This document shows, piece after piece, positions 44,903 to 52,848 of a stretch of 60,334 nt of DNA (positions are counted from its first letter, which is position 1; each line of letters opens with the position of its first letter). Location of the stretch: assembly GCA_903901335.1 (NCBI GenBank), contig CAIUQR010000120.1:1-60334 (forward strand). The letters run 5' to 3'. The position numbers and the translations under genes were made by a program. A model generated the notes under the pieces. The model saw only the letters and a list, made by a program, of their open reading frames with translations, had not been told where the DNA came from and searched no databases. This stretch comes from an uncultured delta proteobacterium (lineage in GTDB: Bacteria; Desulfobacterota; Desulfobulbia; Desulfobulbales; Desulfocapsaceae).

Positions 44903-46346
44903 TCAATCGTCTCAGCAACTCTGCATTTCCTGGATCTAGCTTCTTTAATCTGCCGTATAGTTCCATAGCCTCGACCTTGTTTCCTTGAGCCAGATATGAC
45001 AGACCAAGTTGATAGAGGGTTTCGGTATCTTCAGGGTCAAGCTCCAATGCTTTCTCGTAAATGACAATAGCCTCTGGATACTTACCGTGCGATTCGAGAT
45101 TCCATGCGAGGTTGTAAAGTGCATCGGGGTCATCTGGATTAATTTTCAGGATCTCTTGATACTCAACTGCTTCTTTGTCAAACTGATGCTGCTTATAATA
45201 GAGGAGGCCTAATTCCAGGCGAGCCCCGGTCAAACGAGGATTCAGCTTGATGGCCTCTTGGAAGTTTTTTATAGCCTCGTCTATTCGCTGGCTATCTCTC
45301 GCAAGAATTCCCTTCATATAGGATTGCAGAGCTTCGCTGGAAAAATTCACCTGTGTCAACTCCGAAACCGGTGTCGGTTTGCTTGTTTTTACCAGCTGCC
45401 GGTAGGAACCGGCTGGTGCGGCCAGATTGATATTCTTCTCTTCCGTGATCATGAAACCAAGCAGGTTACCTTTTTCGTCAATCAGCTTGCCGGTATTACT
45501 TGTTGTGATCTGCGAGGCAACTTGGATGTACTGGACGCTGCTATTACGGCGCCCCTGAGTTTGTTTGAAGTCACTGACTACCGCCTGAGTAAAACCACCG
45601 TCATTGCCTGAATCCGGAACAGCGAATATCTTTTGACCGATAGTAATGCTCTCAATATCGGCAATTGGCATCTCAGGCAGTTCCTTATCGTCGATCTTCA
45701 TGACCGCGATGTTTGTGCTTTCATCTTTCCAGACTTGCTGGATTTCTCGTGTTCGACCGTCTCGCAGGGTGACCTTAATGGTGCTCGCTCCAACCATTGG
45801 CTGTAGCTTGCTCTCAATGTACCCATCTGAACTTACTATTACGCCTTGCTGCTCATGTAAGATCTTGCCGGTACTGTTTAAGGCGCTGATTTTAACAAAG
45901 GCATCAGGGTTCAGCCGTGGTGCTCCCTGCCGTATACTCTCATGACGCAAGACAAAAGTGCTGAGGATAAATACCATCCATGCTGCGGCCAGGGTGATTG
46001 CAGAGAAACGCCACTGCTGTTGCGTGAAGGTGAAAAATTCTTTCAAACGTTCAATAAAAGAATTCTCTGGCTCCTTCGGATGCAAGAGTCGCTTGAACAG
46101 GGCGGAAAGCTTCGGTGATGGCTGAATGATCTGCCTTTGATAGTGCAGCATCTCTGTCAAATCGTTGAGCTGCTTCAAGCAATACAGACAGGAATGGAGA
46201 TGCAATTCCGCCGGCTCTTGCTGTATGGCTGGGAGTTTGCCTTCAGCATAGAGCCCGAGTGTGATATCATCGAGGCACTCCGGCGTCTTGAAGCTGTCGA
46301 TGCTTTTCAGCGCATCTTTTAGTTTGGATTCAAGTTCCATACTCAT
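44895..46346 (-). CDS. Anti-sigma factor fused to a degenerate trypsin-like domain and TPRs
   Basis: The 483-aa protein reads: a zinc anti-sigma head (HLHSCLYCLKQL, H-x3-C-x2-C, near residue 50), one membrane helix (about 116-133, ITLAAAWMVFILSTFV), a periplasmic S1/DegS-like region (160-320), then four or so TPRs (345-480, NPDDPDALYNLAWNLESHGKYPEAI). The catalytic GNSGG is replaced by TSNTGKLID, so protease action is unlikely and the domain probably senses a ligand. It overlaps the sigma gene by four bases. Confidence 0.85.
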   Translation of the reverse strand: MSMELESKLKDALKSIDSFKTPECLDDITLGLYAEGKLPAIQQEPAELHLHSCLYCLKQLNDLTEMLHYQRQIIQPSPKLSALFKRLLHPKEPENSFIERLKEFFTFTQQQWRFSAITLAAAWMVFILSTFVLRHESIRQGAPRLNPDAFVKISALNSTGKILHEQQGVIVSSDGYIESKLQPMVGASTIKVTLRDGRTREIQQVWKDESTNIAVMKIDDKELPEMPIADIESITIGQKIFAVPDSGNDGGFTQAVVSDFKQTQGRRNSSVQYIQVASQITTSNTGKLIDEKGNLLGFMITEEKNINLAAPAGSYRQLVKTSKPTPVSELTQVNFSSEALQSYMKGILARDSQRIDEAIKNFQEAIKLNPRLTGARLELGLLYYKQHQFDKEAVEYQEILKINPDDPDALYNLAWNLESHGKYPEAIVIYEKALELDPEDTETLYQLGLSYLAQGNKVEAMELYGRLKKLDPGNAELLRRLIN

Positions 46347-46975
46347 AAAGACGGTTTCCAGGGCAGATTTCTTCCAGACAAAATCATCACGAATATCGTA
46401 AGTAGGGTCCTCAGAAGCAAATCCTTTATCCGACTATAGCTTGAAGCTACCGTGTTCATTGGCATATCGAGCAGTTCCGCAATCTCCTTATCTTTGTAAC
46501 CTTCGACCTTATATAAAAGGATCTGTCCATTCCGGATTGAGAGTTGTTCCATCGCCTTTTTGAAAAGGTCTTTCATTTCGCTGATGGTCTCTGGACGCAG
46601 ATGGTTATCTTCAAGGAAATCATGAAGAGATGTTTTATCTTGACCGTTGTCGTTTTCGTAGCCTTGATCGAGAGACGTGGTACGGTTTCTTTTCAAAATC
46701 TCTCGAAAATACGAAACAGTCTCATTCCTGGAAATCGTCTTGAGATAACCGAGGAATTCGTACTTGGTTTCGCCTTTGAAATGTTTCAGACCGCCGCCAA
46801 AGAGTTTGGTGCAGATATTCGAGAGAATGTTGTCGGTATCATCAGGGGTGAGGGATGGATAACGTCTCCGGTGGATATTGGTTGTTACGGACACGCATGT
46901 TTGAAACAGCACGTCCCAGCTTGCACTATCATTCGTTAGGCAGCCTTCAATGAGAGGAAGAATATTGTCATCCAT
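46343..46975 (-). CDS. ECF-type sigma factor
   Basis: The 210-aa product has an N-terminal region-2-like helix bundle (LFQTCVSVTTNIHRRRYPSL, FLGYLKTISRNETVSYFRE) and a C-terminal region-4 HTH (YKVEGYKDKEIAELLDMPMNTVASSYSRIKDLL). It should direct RNA polymerase to a small regulon and be held by the anti-sigma protein encoded directly downstream with a four-base overlap. The cluster of exported-protein genes that follows is the obvious candidate regulon, by inference. It ends with an odd hydrophobic tail. Confidence 0.85.
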   Translation of the reverse strand: MDDNILPLIEGCLTNDSASWDVLFQTCVSVTTNIHRRRYPSLTPDDTDNILSNICTKLFGGGLKHFKGETKYEFLGYLKTISRNETVSYFREILKRNRTTSLDQGYENDNGQDKTSLHDFLEDNHLRPETISEMKDLFKKAMEQLSIRNGQILLYKVEGYKDKEIAELLDMPMNTVASSYSRIKDLLLRTLLTIFVMILSGRNLPWKPSL

Positions 46976-47196
46976 ATCGGGAGTGTTTTCTCAAATGGCC
47001 ATTTGCCGGAACTATTTTACACCCTCCCGCATGACTGATATTCATGATAGTGCATGGATATCTCTAAAAACTGGAAAGGCCTTCAACATATTGGGCTGTT
47101 TTTTGGATCAGGGAAAGCATACTATGCTTATGCGATATATTTTATCCAGACAAGTAATTTCTTCTAGATTTTCCGCGATAGATGTCATCTTTTGCC

Positions 47197-48270
47197 CTAA
47201 GCTTTGCTATTCTTGCCTCCCTTCTTTTTTCCGGCAGGCAAAAGTCTGGCCGCCTCTTCAAGCTGTTTAACGTAGTCGGTCTCGCCCAACGACTCCTTGT
47301 ATTCCCGGCGGCGCATCTCGAACAGTTCATACTCGGCCTTGGCATGATCCTCAGCCTGCTTTTTGCTTACCTTACCTGCATCGGGCAATACCCGGCGTTC
47401 GTTGAAGCGTAAAAAATCATCAAGCTTTTGTTCCCAATCCTTCATGAACACCTGCTTACGCCGTTTGGCCTGATCTTCGGCAAAATCCAGCCACATTGTC
47501 ACGATACGGTTCAGTTCTTCGATCTCGTCTTCCTTCAGGTAGTTTTTGGCAGTGGTCACATCAGTCTTGCGAAGCTCGCCACCTTTCCAAGTTGTCAGCC
47601 CCATATTCGGCAGCAGATGGTCGGCTCGGGATTGAATCAGTTCTGCGGCGGTCAAGCCAGTGGCGGCAAAATGGAGTTTGTTCTGAATAACGCTGAAGAA
47701 TTTGGTCGTTTCACTTGATGTCGGTTCGTAGTCAGCCGCCATGGCGAAGATTTCCCGCACTCGCAAATACATACGCCGTTCGCTGGCGCGGATATCTCGA
47801 ATACGCGCCAACAACTCATCGAAGTAATCGGGCACAGCGGAACCCTTGACTGGCGGATTTTTCAGGCGCTCGTCATCCATCGTGAAACCTTTGACGATAT
47901 ACTCCTTCAAACGCTGGGTTGCCCAAATGCGGAAGCGTGTGGCGATCAGACTTTTGACCCGGTAGCCCACCGAGATAATCATGTCGAGGTTGTAATGATC
48001 GAGATCTCTTCGCACATCCCGGTTTCCCTCCCGGCGAACTGTCAAGAATTTCTTGACGGTTGCCTCAGGCGCGACCTCGCCCTCCTCGTAAATGGCCTGG
48101 ATATGCTGGCTGATATTCTGTTTGCTGGTCTGAAACAACTCAGCCATCATCTGCTGTGTCAGCCAGACGCTTTCCTCCTCCAGGCGAACATCCAGCCTGA
48201 TCCGTCCGTCCTCGGTCTGGTAAACCAGCACCTCTCCTCCAAAAGGCAGTGCGTGTTGCTCCTTCATCAT
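47197..48270 (-). CDS. RhuM-family protein
   Basis: The 357-aa protein has the conserved start VYQTEDGRIRLDVRLEEESVWLTQQMMAELFQTSKQNISQHI, then RRDLDHYNLDMIISVGYRVKS and a C-terminal Lys-rich part (LPAGKKKGGKNSK). RhuM-like proteins occur in pathogenicity islands and defence loci, and resemble Fic-associated DNA-binding modules, without a known biochemical role. Two adjacent ATGs overlap the stop of the small gene upstream, so translation is coupled. Confidence 0.85.
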   Translation of the reverse strand: MMKEQHALPFGGEVLVYQTEDGRIRLDVRLEEESVWLTQQMMAELFQTSKQNISQHIQAIYEEGEVAPEATVKKFLTVRREGNRDVRRDLDHYNLDMIISVGYRVKSLIATRFRIWATQRLKEYIVKGFTMDDERLKNPPVKGSAVPDYFDELLARIRDIRASERRMYLRVREIFAMAADYEPTSSETTKFFSVIQNKLHFAATGLTAAELIQSRADHLLPNMGLTTWKGGELRKTDVTTAKNYLKEDEIEELNRIVTMWLDFAEDQAKRRKQVFMKDWEQKLDDFLRFNERRVLPDAGKVSKKQAEDHAKAEYELFEMRRREYKESLGETDYVKQLEEAARLLPAGKKKGGKNSKA

Positions 48271-48395
48271 TCCGCCTCCCCGAGGATCTGTTCAAGCAAA
48301 CACTCAGTTTCCTGCTCTAAGGCATAGATATCGGCCTTGATTTCATCTAGGGTACCCCAGAAATGAACGATGGTGTTATGGATCTCATAGTTCAT
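48267..48395 (-). CDS. 42-aa acidic small protein coupled to RhuM
   Basis: The frame (MNYEIHNTIVHFWGTLDEIK...) is acidic and helical and ends in EQILGEAE, with its stop overlapping the RhuM start codon. An AAGGAG lies about 12 bases before its ATG. By position and charge it could be the partner or antitoxin of RhuM; this is inference. Confidence 0.5.
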   Translation of the reverse strand: MNYEIHNTIVHFWGTLDEIKADIYALEQETECLLEQILGEAE

Positions 48396-48411
48396 AGCCC
48401 GTCTTTACTCC

Positions 48412-48609
48412 TTACGTTTCCTGTAGGCCAGCCGCGCCGCCTGCTTTTACCCAACTATCGACCTCGTCTCTCTTGAACCTCCAGAGACGCCCCATGCGAT
48501 GCGCAGGCATATTATGCTTATCGATCCAGCGGTAAACGGTATCGCTGCTGACCCCGAGGTACTTGCCTATCTCGATTACCGACAACCAGCGATCTTCCAT
48601 TACAGCCAT
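48412..48609 (-). CDS. Excisionase/AlpA-type HTH protein 1
   Basis: The 65-aa product is one MerR-like helix-turn-helix: WLSVIEIGKYLGVSSDTVYRWIDKHNMPAHRMGRLWRFKRDEVDSWV. Such proteins are recombination directionality factors or regulators of mobile elements. It lies just downstream of the relaxase block and upstream of the RhuM pair. Confidence 0.85.
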   Translation of the reverse strand: MAVMEDRWLSVIEIGKYLGVSSDTVYRWIDKHNMPAHRMGRLWRFKRDEVDSWVKAGGAAGLQET

Positions 48610-48825
48610 ATTTGAAGCTCCTCAGGAATGACTGTGGCAAGAGCCACGATAGAGACGTTATCAAGAACGCGGGATAAAATTTTCCCAACTTTAAACGTCA
48701 TTTACAATATTTGGGCAGAGAGCGTTTGTCAAACGCTTTCGTCAGGATAAAACCGCAAATGGCGACTCGATGGAATATTCGGGAAAATGATGATTATCTC
48801 TATTTCTTGAAGAGAGGTTCCGCAT

Positions 48826-50388
48826 TCACCGCCTCATTCCGGATCGCTGGCCTTTACCAATACGGATTATTTTTGCTGCAATACGTTGTTCAAATGCCGC
48901 AACAGCGGCTCTAAGGCTATCAATGAGTTCCGCAACTCTTCTAAACGAATTTCGGTGTGAATTCGTTGGGCTTCCAAAACCGCTATTCTTTTTCCCAACT
49001 CCTCTATCCCCATCCCTTGCGCTGTCATCTCCATCTCGGAATCCCGCCTCCATGCTATCAATGAGTTTTGGATAAACCGTTCCAGTTCGGTCATATACTT
49101 CCTCCTTTACTTTAATTCCAAGGCTTGTCGGCCATTCCTGGTGGTCGCCGTAGTTGTTACCTTTGACCCTTGGTCGAGAATGATGTACTTCTTGCCTTCT
49201 ATTGTCTCCAATTGAACCCCCCATGTCTTGCGACGCAGTTTGGAGAGGGTTTGTTGTTCGATTTCCTTTGCCTGGCTCAAGGTGGAGATTTCCTGATTCA
49301 ATGTCTGGACCTGGCTGCCCATCCAAGCCATTAATCCCCAGCCTCCTGCGAATAGACCCGTCATCAAGGCAAACCCCAGCAAGGACATCTGCAGCAACCT
49401 GCTCCCGAACAGCAGACTCACCGTATTGCAATTGACCGTTAATCGGGACCGCATTGCCTCGATCTCGCGGGCGATATCTGACTCGGTTGTAGTCAGAGCG
49501 TTTCGTGATGATTCGCTCAAACTCTCGCTCAAGGTTTTGAACTGTTCGTCGGTCAACCTCTCGATCTCCTGCCGGGTCTGTTCGGTCCTGGCCTGGAGTT
49601 TTTCCACCAGGGAGCTCATGTGCCCTGGTGAAGTTCCAGGATTCTCCATATATTCCTCCTTTAAGCCGTATCTTCTCACCGCTCTCTGGGTCTTTGACCG
49701 TGACATACTCCTTGCCGGCACGGTTGATGGTAAATCCAATCTCTTGCAATACGGTCAGGATATCCTGCCGATCATGGATAAGGCCTTCAGACAATAGCTT
49801 TTCGACATATCCATGGATGGCCGCCTTTGTTTCCGCTCGTTCATCTTTGGCAAGCTTTTTGCCCCAGCGGAGAAGGCGAGCACTGAATATTTCCGCATGC
49901 TCAGGAGTATGCAACCGCCTTCGTGCCGGATCGTCAGGCTTGGCCCAGTTCTCCCGGAAATTATGAAGATCCCGGAATACGTCAAAATCTTTCTGCCACC
50001 CGGGTGGGCAGGGATTGAAGGCCTTGCCCGTAGTCAGCTCAACCCGAGGAATAATAAAATGCAGCTCATGGTGCCCAGCATGACCATGACGAACCCACAA
50101 AATGCTGTAGGCATCCCGATCCAGCCCCGCGAAGGCAATACGCTCAAACTCATTGATAATATTTTCTTCCTGCTGAGGTGATACGATGTCATCCGGATGC
50201 CATGAAAGAGCTCCAGAGGTAAATTTCCACTTGGTGTCGAGCGAATTTATAATCGACAACACCACGTCCGGATCACCACGCACGACCTCGGGCGATTTTT
50301 TCTCACGCCCAGGGTAATCAGTCCGGATCAGGTAATGGATGGCCGCATTCCCGGTCCCGGTACCATGTGAGAAGACTTTCATGTACAA
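48826..50388 (-). CDS. Relaxase (MobA/MbeA family)
   Basis: The 520-aa protein starts MYMKVFSHGTGTGNAAIHYL. The relaxase three-His motif is GHAGHHELHFIIPR near residue 105; the catalytic Tyr may be in the first 30 residues (IHYLIRTDY). The C-terminal third is low-complexity, Gly/Asp/Arg-rich, because it is read in a second frame by two other genes (mobB-like and mobD-like). The relaxase would nick oriT and lead the strand into a recipient using a helper's secretion system. Its start overlaps the end of the mobC-like gene by ten bases. Confidence 0.88.
   Translation of the reverse strand: MYMKVFSHGTGTGNAAIHYLIRTDYPGREKKSPEVVRGDPDVVLSIINSLDTKWKFTSGALSWHPDDIVSPQQEENIINEFERIAFAGLDRDAYSILWVRHGHAGHHELHFIIPRVELTTGKAFNPCPPGWQKDFDVFRDLHNFRENWAKPDDPARRRLHTPEHAEIFSARLLRWGKKLAKDERAETKAAIHGYVEKLLSEGLIHDRQDILTVLQEIGFTINRAGKEYVTVKDPESGEKIRLKGGIYGESWNFTRAHELPGGKTPGQDRTDPAGDREVDRRTVQNLEREFERIITKRSDYNRVRYRPRDRGNAVPINGQLQYGESAVREQVAADVLAGVCLDDGSIRRRLGINGLDGQPGPDIESGNLHLEPGKGNRTTNPLQTASQDMGGSIGDNRRQEVHHSRPRVKGNNYGDHQEWPTSLGIKVKEEVYDRTGTVYPKLIDSMEAGFRDGDDSARDGDRGVGKKNSGFGSPTNSHRNSFRRVAELIDSLRAAVAAFEQRIAAKIIRIGKGQRSGMRR
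48867..49094 (-). CDS. MbeD-like mobilization protein nested in the relaxase gene
   Basis: A 75-aa coiled-coil protein starting MTELERFIQNSLIAW, closely like the start of ColE1 MbeD, with a heptad-rich EELGKRIAVLEAQRI. AAGGAGGAAG lies just before the ATG. It is wholly inside the relaxase gene in a different frame. MbeD in ColE1 supports transfer or entry exclusion. Confidence 0.75.
   Translation of the reverse strand: MTELERFIQNSLIAWRRDSEMEMTAQGMGIEELGKRIAVLEAQRIHTEIRLEELRNSLIALEPLLRHLNNVLQQK
49107..49649 (-). CDS. MbeB/MobB-like mobilization protein nested in the relaxase gene
   Basis: The 180-aa product starts at 49649 after AAAGGAGGAAT. It has an N-terminal coiled coil (LVEKLQARTEQTRQEIERLTDEQ, SLSESSRNALTTTESDI), a membrane segment (LLGFALMTGLFAGGWGLMAWM) and a C-terminal TWGVQLETIEGKKYIILDQG, all typical of MbeB. 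It lies wholly inside the relaxase frame, with mbeD following 12 bases later. MbeB helps the relaxase engage the membrane or oriT. Confidence 0.85.
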   Translation of the reverse strand: MENPGTSPGHMSSLVEKLQARTEQTRQEIERLTDEQFKTLSESLSESSRNALTTTESDIAREIEAMRSRLTVNCNTVSLLFGSRLLQMSLLGFALMTGLFAGGWGLMAWMGSQVQTLNQEISTLSQAKEIEQQTLSKLRRKTWGVQLETIEGKKYIILDQGSKVTTTATTRNGRQALELK

Positions 50389-50711
50389 GGCTTGTCTCCT
50401 TCCTCATTGGTCAGTTTTACCTCCTGATTTTTCACCACCCGTTCCAAGGACACTAGCGCACCAAGGATGGTCATCGCCTCTGCCCGATCCTTATAGGTAT
50501 TGGCCCAACGGGCAAGCTGGTTGAGGTTGTTGCCGATACGAGCCAGCTGATGGATCCGTTCTTTCTCATCCTGGCTCGACCGTAACCGATAATTCAAGGC
50601 CCGCTGTCGGAGAAAATCGGTAAGGGTCTGTGACTGAGCCAATGCCTTATCTTTGATGGCTGCTTTTTCCTCTGTTGAAACCCGGAAACGGATGACACGA
50701 TCTCGTTTCAT
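50379..50711 (-). CDS. MobC-like relaxosome accessory protein
   Basis: The 110-aa product starts MKRDRVIRFRVSTEEKAAIKDKA, a ribbon-helix-helix-like DNA-binding head, then a conserved IHQLARIGNNLNQLARWAN box of the MobC family. It opens the duplex near oriT for the relaxase. An upstream in-frame extension runs through the oriT-like repeats and is not credible as protein, so I start at 50711. Confidence 0.82.
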   Translation of the reverse strand: MKRDRVIRFRVSTEEKAAIKDKALAQSQTLTDFLRQRALNYRLRSSQDEKERIHQLARIGNNLNQLARWANTYKDRAEAMTILGALVSLERVVKNQEVKLTNEEGDKPCT

Positions 50712-50734
50712 GACTTTTTCTTTTTGGTTTTTAA

Positions 50735-50840
50735 GGGGGATTGAAGGGGGCGAAGTCCCCTCACCAGCCCCGATGTGCGGCACACGCAGTGTGGCCACAT
50801 CGGGTAGGCTGGCTTTACCGCCTGAGAAGCTGGCGGAAAG
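50735..50840. other. Putative oriT
   Basis: Between mobC and the next gene lie three nested structures: AGGGG/CCCCT (50745-50761), CCCGATGTG mirrored at 50769-50777 and 50796-50804, and CCGCC/GGCGG (50818-50836). Inverted repeats upstream of mobC with the relaxase following is the ColE1-like layout. The nic site is not identified. Confidence 0.55.
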
Positions 50841-50858
50841 CACGTTTTAGGACTATGC

Positions 50859-50938
50859 GCAATATTCGCAATATTCGCAAAAACCCGCTTTGAACCACAT
50901 TTCGCTGATGGTATTTTTGCGAATATTGCGAATATTGC
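50859..50938. repeat. Perfect 25-bp inverted repeat built from tandem GAATATTGC units
   Basis: The arm at 50859-50883 is exactly complementary to 50914-50938 across a 30-bp spacer. Each arm holds two tandem copies of GCGAATATT. It may bind a regulator or initiator in two dimers, or regulate mobC and the gene at 50988 in opposite senses. It belongs to the spacer, not to a gene I trust. Confidence 0.65.
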
Positions 50939-50987
50939 TCTTAAGGGTATTTCCCTTGTTTTTGTTCCCGGCAATAAAAAATAGAAC

Positions 50988-52139
50988 CTACCCATCACCT
51001 TTCTCTTGTTGCAACCCGGGCCAGATATGTTCCTTGAAATACAACTCCAGTCTCACTTGAGCAGGGATCATTCGTACCTCGGGAGGAAGGGCAGAAGTGT
51101 CCCTTTCGGGTGCGATGCTCTCACGCTCTTCTAGGGATAGCCCCGCAATCCAGAGAGCATATTCGGATAGAAATCTGGCCTGCCGTACCTTCTGGAGACG
51201 CTCGGCTTCTATGGCCGCATCCTGCTCCATCTTCTCTTCCGGGGAAACATACCCCGGAGGCCTTGGATAGTATCCCTGTCTGGCCAGGATGCTGAACACC
51301 CAGTTGACGGGATTGCCGACCGGCTCTCCTTTTGCGTCCTTCATGCTGCCATTCTCAAGTGCCCATTCCGCATGGTGGAGGCCACTGATAACCTTGTCCG
51401 TTTTGACATCGATCTGTTCAAGCCGCTTGATTATCTGCCCAATCTGTTCCATTCCGAAACCCTGTTTGGCAAGCTCCGGCCAATGAAAGGCCAATGCTTC
51501 TTCATCGAGGAGCTGCAGGTTGCACTGCTTCGCAGTTTTTTCGTAAGAGATAGATAGATTCTTTCTATCTATCTTATCTTTAAGACTAGATAGAGGTCCG
51601 TTTATCGCGGAGTGTACGTCCGGCTGTGCTTCCGACTGCATGGCAGACTGTATCGCGGACTGCATGCATTCCTTCCAGGGTGGTATCAGTCGGCATGGTT
51701 CGTGATTTATAGCATACAAATTCCCTTGCCTCCTGCCCTTGCAGCCTCGCTCACGCACAACAAATTCCCGGTGTGAAAGTCGTGCCATTGCTCCCCGCAC
51801 AGAGCCTTCGCTGGCGGGCATTCCGAAGCATTGAGTTACAATGTCCGCCACCTGCCAGTAGGCAAGAATATCCCGGTATCCTTTGATGATGGAGAGGATA
51901 TTGATCTGCAGGTCGGAAAACCCTTGCGAACACCTCCCTTTCCTGGTTGGGAATGGAGACGACTGTACCTCCGGCTGTTCGGCTGTCTGCACGTCCGACT
52001 GTATTTCCGACTGTACCGTTGACTGCATGCATGCACGACTGCATGCCGGACTGCATGGACGGCTGCATGGTCGGGTGTTCATTGGACTGTTCGACTGCAT
52101 GATCGAGTGCATGACTGAGTGCATGGCGGACTGTATCAT
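50988..52139 (-). CDS. HTH protein with 12-bp repeat-coded N-terminus (putative replication/maintenance factor)
   Basis: The 383-aa product opens with tetrapeptide repeats (QSAMHSVMHSIMQS, then CSRPCSPACSR, then MQSTVQSEIQSD). A winged-helix-like domain follows near residues 70-145 (INILSIIKGYRDILAYWQVADIV, EGSVRGAMARLSHREFVVRERG), then a second MQSAIQSAMQS repeat and an acidic C-terminal part. The layout (small HTH gene, this gene, oriT, mob) suggests a replication or copy-control protein of the mobile element; that is inference. Its ATG overlaps the upstream HTH gene by four bases. Confidence 0.7.
   Translation of the reverse strand: MIQSAMHSVMHSIMQSNSPMNTRPCSRPCSPACSRACMQSTVQSEIQSDVQTAEQPEVQSSPFPTRKGRCSQGFSDLQINILSIIKGYRDILAYWQVADIVTQCFGMPASEGSVRGAMARLSHREFVVRERGCKGRRQGNLYAINHEPCRLIPPWKECMQSAIQSAMQSEAQPDVHSAINGPLSSLKDKIDRKNLSISYEKTAKQCNLQLLDEEALAFHWPELAKQGFGMEQIGQIIKRLEQIDVKTDKVISGLHHAEWALENGSMKDAKGEPVGNPVNWVFSILARQGYYPRPPGYVSPEEKMEQDAAIEAERLQKVRQARFLSEYALWIAGLSLEERESIAPERDTSALPPEVRMIPAQVRLELYFKEHIWPGLQQEKGDG
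51605..51669. repeat. 12-bp iteron-like repeats, block 2
   Basis: About five copies of a 12-bp unit with core ATGCAGTC (minus strand) lie inside the gene at 50988-52139 and encode MQSAIQSAMQSEAQP. Confidence 0.7.
51957..52139. repeat. 12-bp iteron-like repeats, block 1
   Basis: Some fourteen copies of a degenerate 12-bp unit with core ATGCAGTC (minus strand) span the first 60 codons of the gene. Part of the block encodes MQSx units and part, shifted by a non-multiple of three, encodes CSxx units, so the DNA repeat persists across a change of reading frame. Confidence 0.75.
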
Positions 52140-52345
52140 TGCCTGCGTAGCTGCGGAGCCGTTTCCTTTGTATACACCGAGCAGGATAGGAAATAGCTTT
52201 CCAAATCGTTAATGTCGTACAGGACCCGACGACCGATTTTTGAATACTTGGGACCGCGTTTCTGACATCGCCAGATTTCGAGTGTATTGGGTTTGACGCC
52301 CAGAAATGCTGCTGCTTCCATGGTATTGAGTTTCTGCTGTGTCAT
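52136..52345 (-). CDS. Excisionase/AlpA-type HTH protein 2
   Basis: A 69-aa helix-turn-helix protein: LNTMEAAAFLGVKPNTLEIWRCQKRGPKYSKIGRRVLYDINDLESYF. It resembles excisionase-family regulators. It overlaps the repeat-coded gene by four bases and heads that operon. Its ribosome site, GAAAGGAG, is clear. Confidence 0.85.
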   Translation of the reverse strand: MTQQKLNTMEAAAFLGVKPNTLEIWRCQKRGPKYSKIGRRVLYDINDLESYFLSCSVYTKETAPQLRRQ

Positions 52346-52461
52346 GAGGTAACTCCTTTCGTGGTTTTAGACAGAGGACGATTCAGTCCGGTGTAATTTG
52401 AGAGAATCGTATCCATCTTTTTGGAACGAAAAAAGATCGATTTCTATTGTGGGCAAAAAGA

Positions 52462-52494
52462 AAACCTCCCAATTCTGTGCAGAACAGGAGGTTT
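52462..52494. other. Strong hairpin
   Basis: AAACCTCC and GGAGGTTT enclose an inner TTCTG/CAGAA stem. It lies upstream of the HTH gene and of a helicase remnant. Neither side has a long T-run. Function unknown. Confidence 0.4.
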
Positions 52495-52588
52495 ATTGAA
52501 AATAATATATAGTTACAATACGTTAAACGTTACATCCTGGGAGCATACCACCTATTTTTTTTCGATAGAACTCAATGGTTTTTGGAGG

Positions 52589-52848
52589 GTTACCACCGGC
52601 CGGTTGATCGGGGAGGGATTCGACAACCACCGCTAAATACTTTAGTGCTGGCTATGCCGATTTCATGGAAAGGAACTCTACATCAATATGCAGGCCGCCT
52701 GCACCGGGAGCATGCCGACAAACAGGATGTGCGCATCTATGATTACATTGAAAATGATCAACCGCAGCTCGCCCGAATGTGGGATAAGCTCCAGCGTGGA
52801 TATAAGGCAATGAGGTATTTGATCAAGTCACCGGCTATTTCATTTTAA
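52589..52848 (+). pseudogene. C-terminal remnant of a superfamily II helicase, frameshifted
   Basis: VTTGRLIGEGFDNHR (ending at 52633) continues in the next frame as LNTLVLAMPISWKGTLHQYAGRLHREH and then DVRIYDYIENDQPQLARMWDKLQRGY. These are helicase motifs V and VI with the tail seen in DEAD/DEAH helicases of TOTE-type conflict loci. A one-base loss near 52634 breaks the frame, and the ATPase lobe is absent. It ends by overlapping the abiEii-like gene tail by nine bases, so this fragment is a scar of an earlier defence gene. Confidence 0.75.

Noticed and set aside
50708..50998. 96-codon minus-strand frame through the 25-bp inverted repeat and oriT.
   Set aside because: It is composed of the repeat sequences and lacks protein-like composition.
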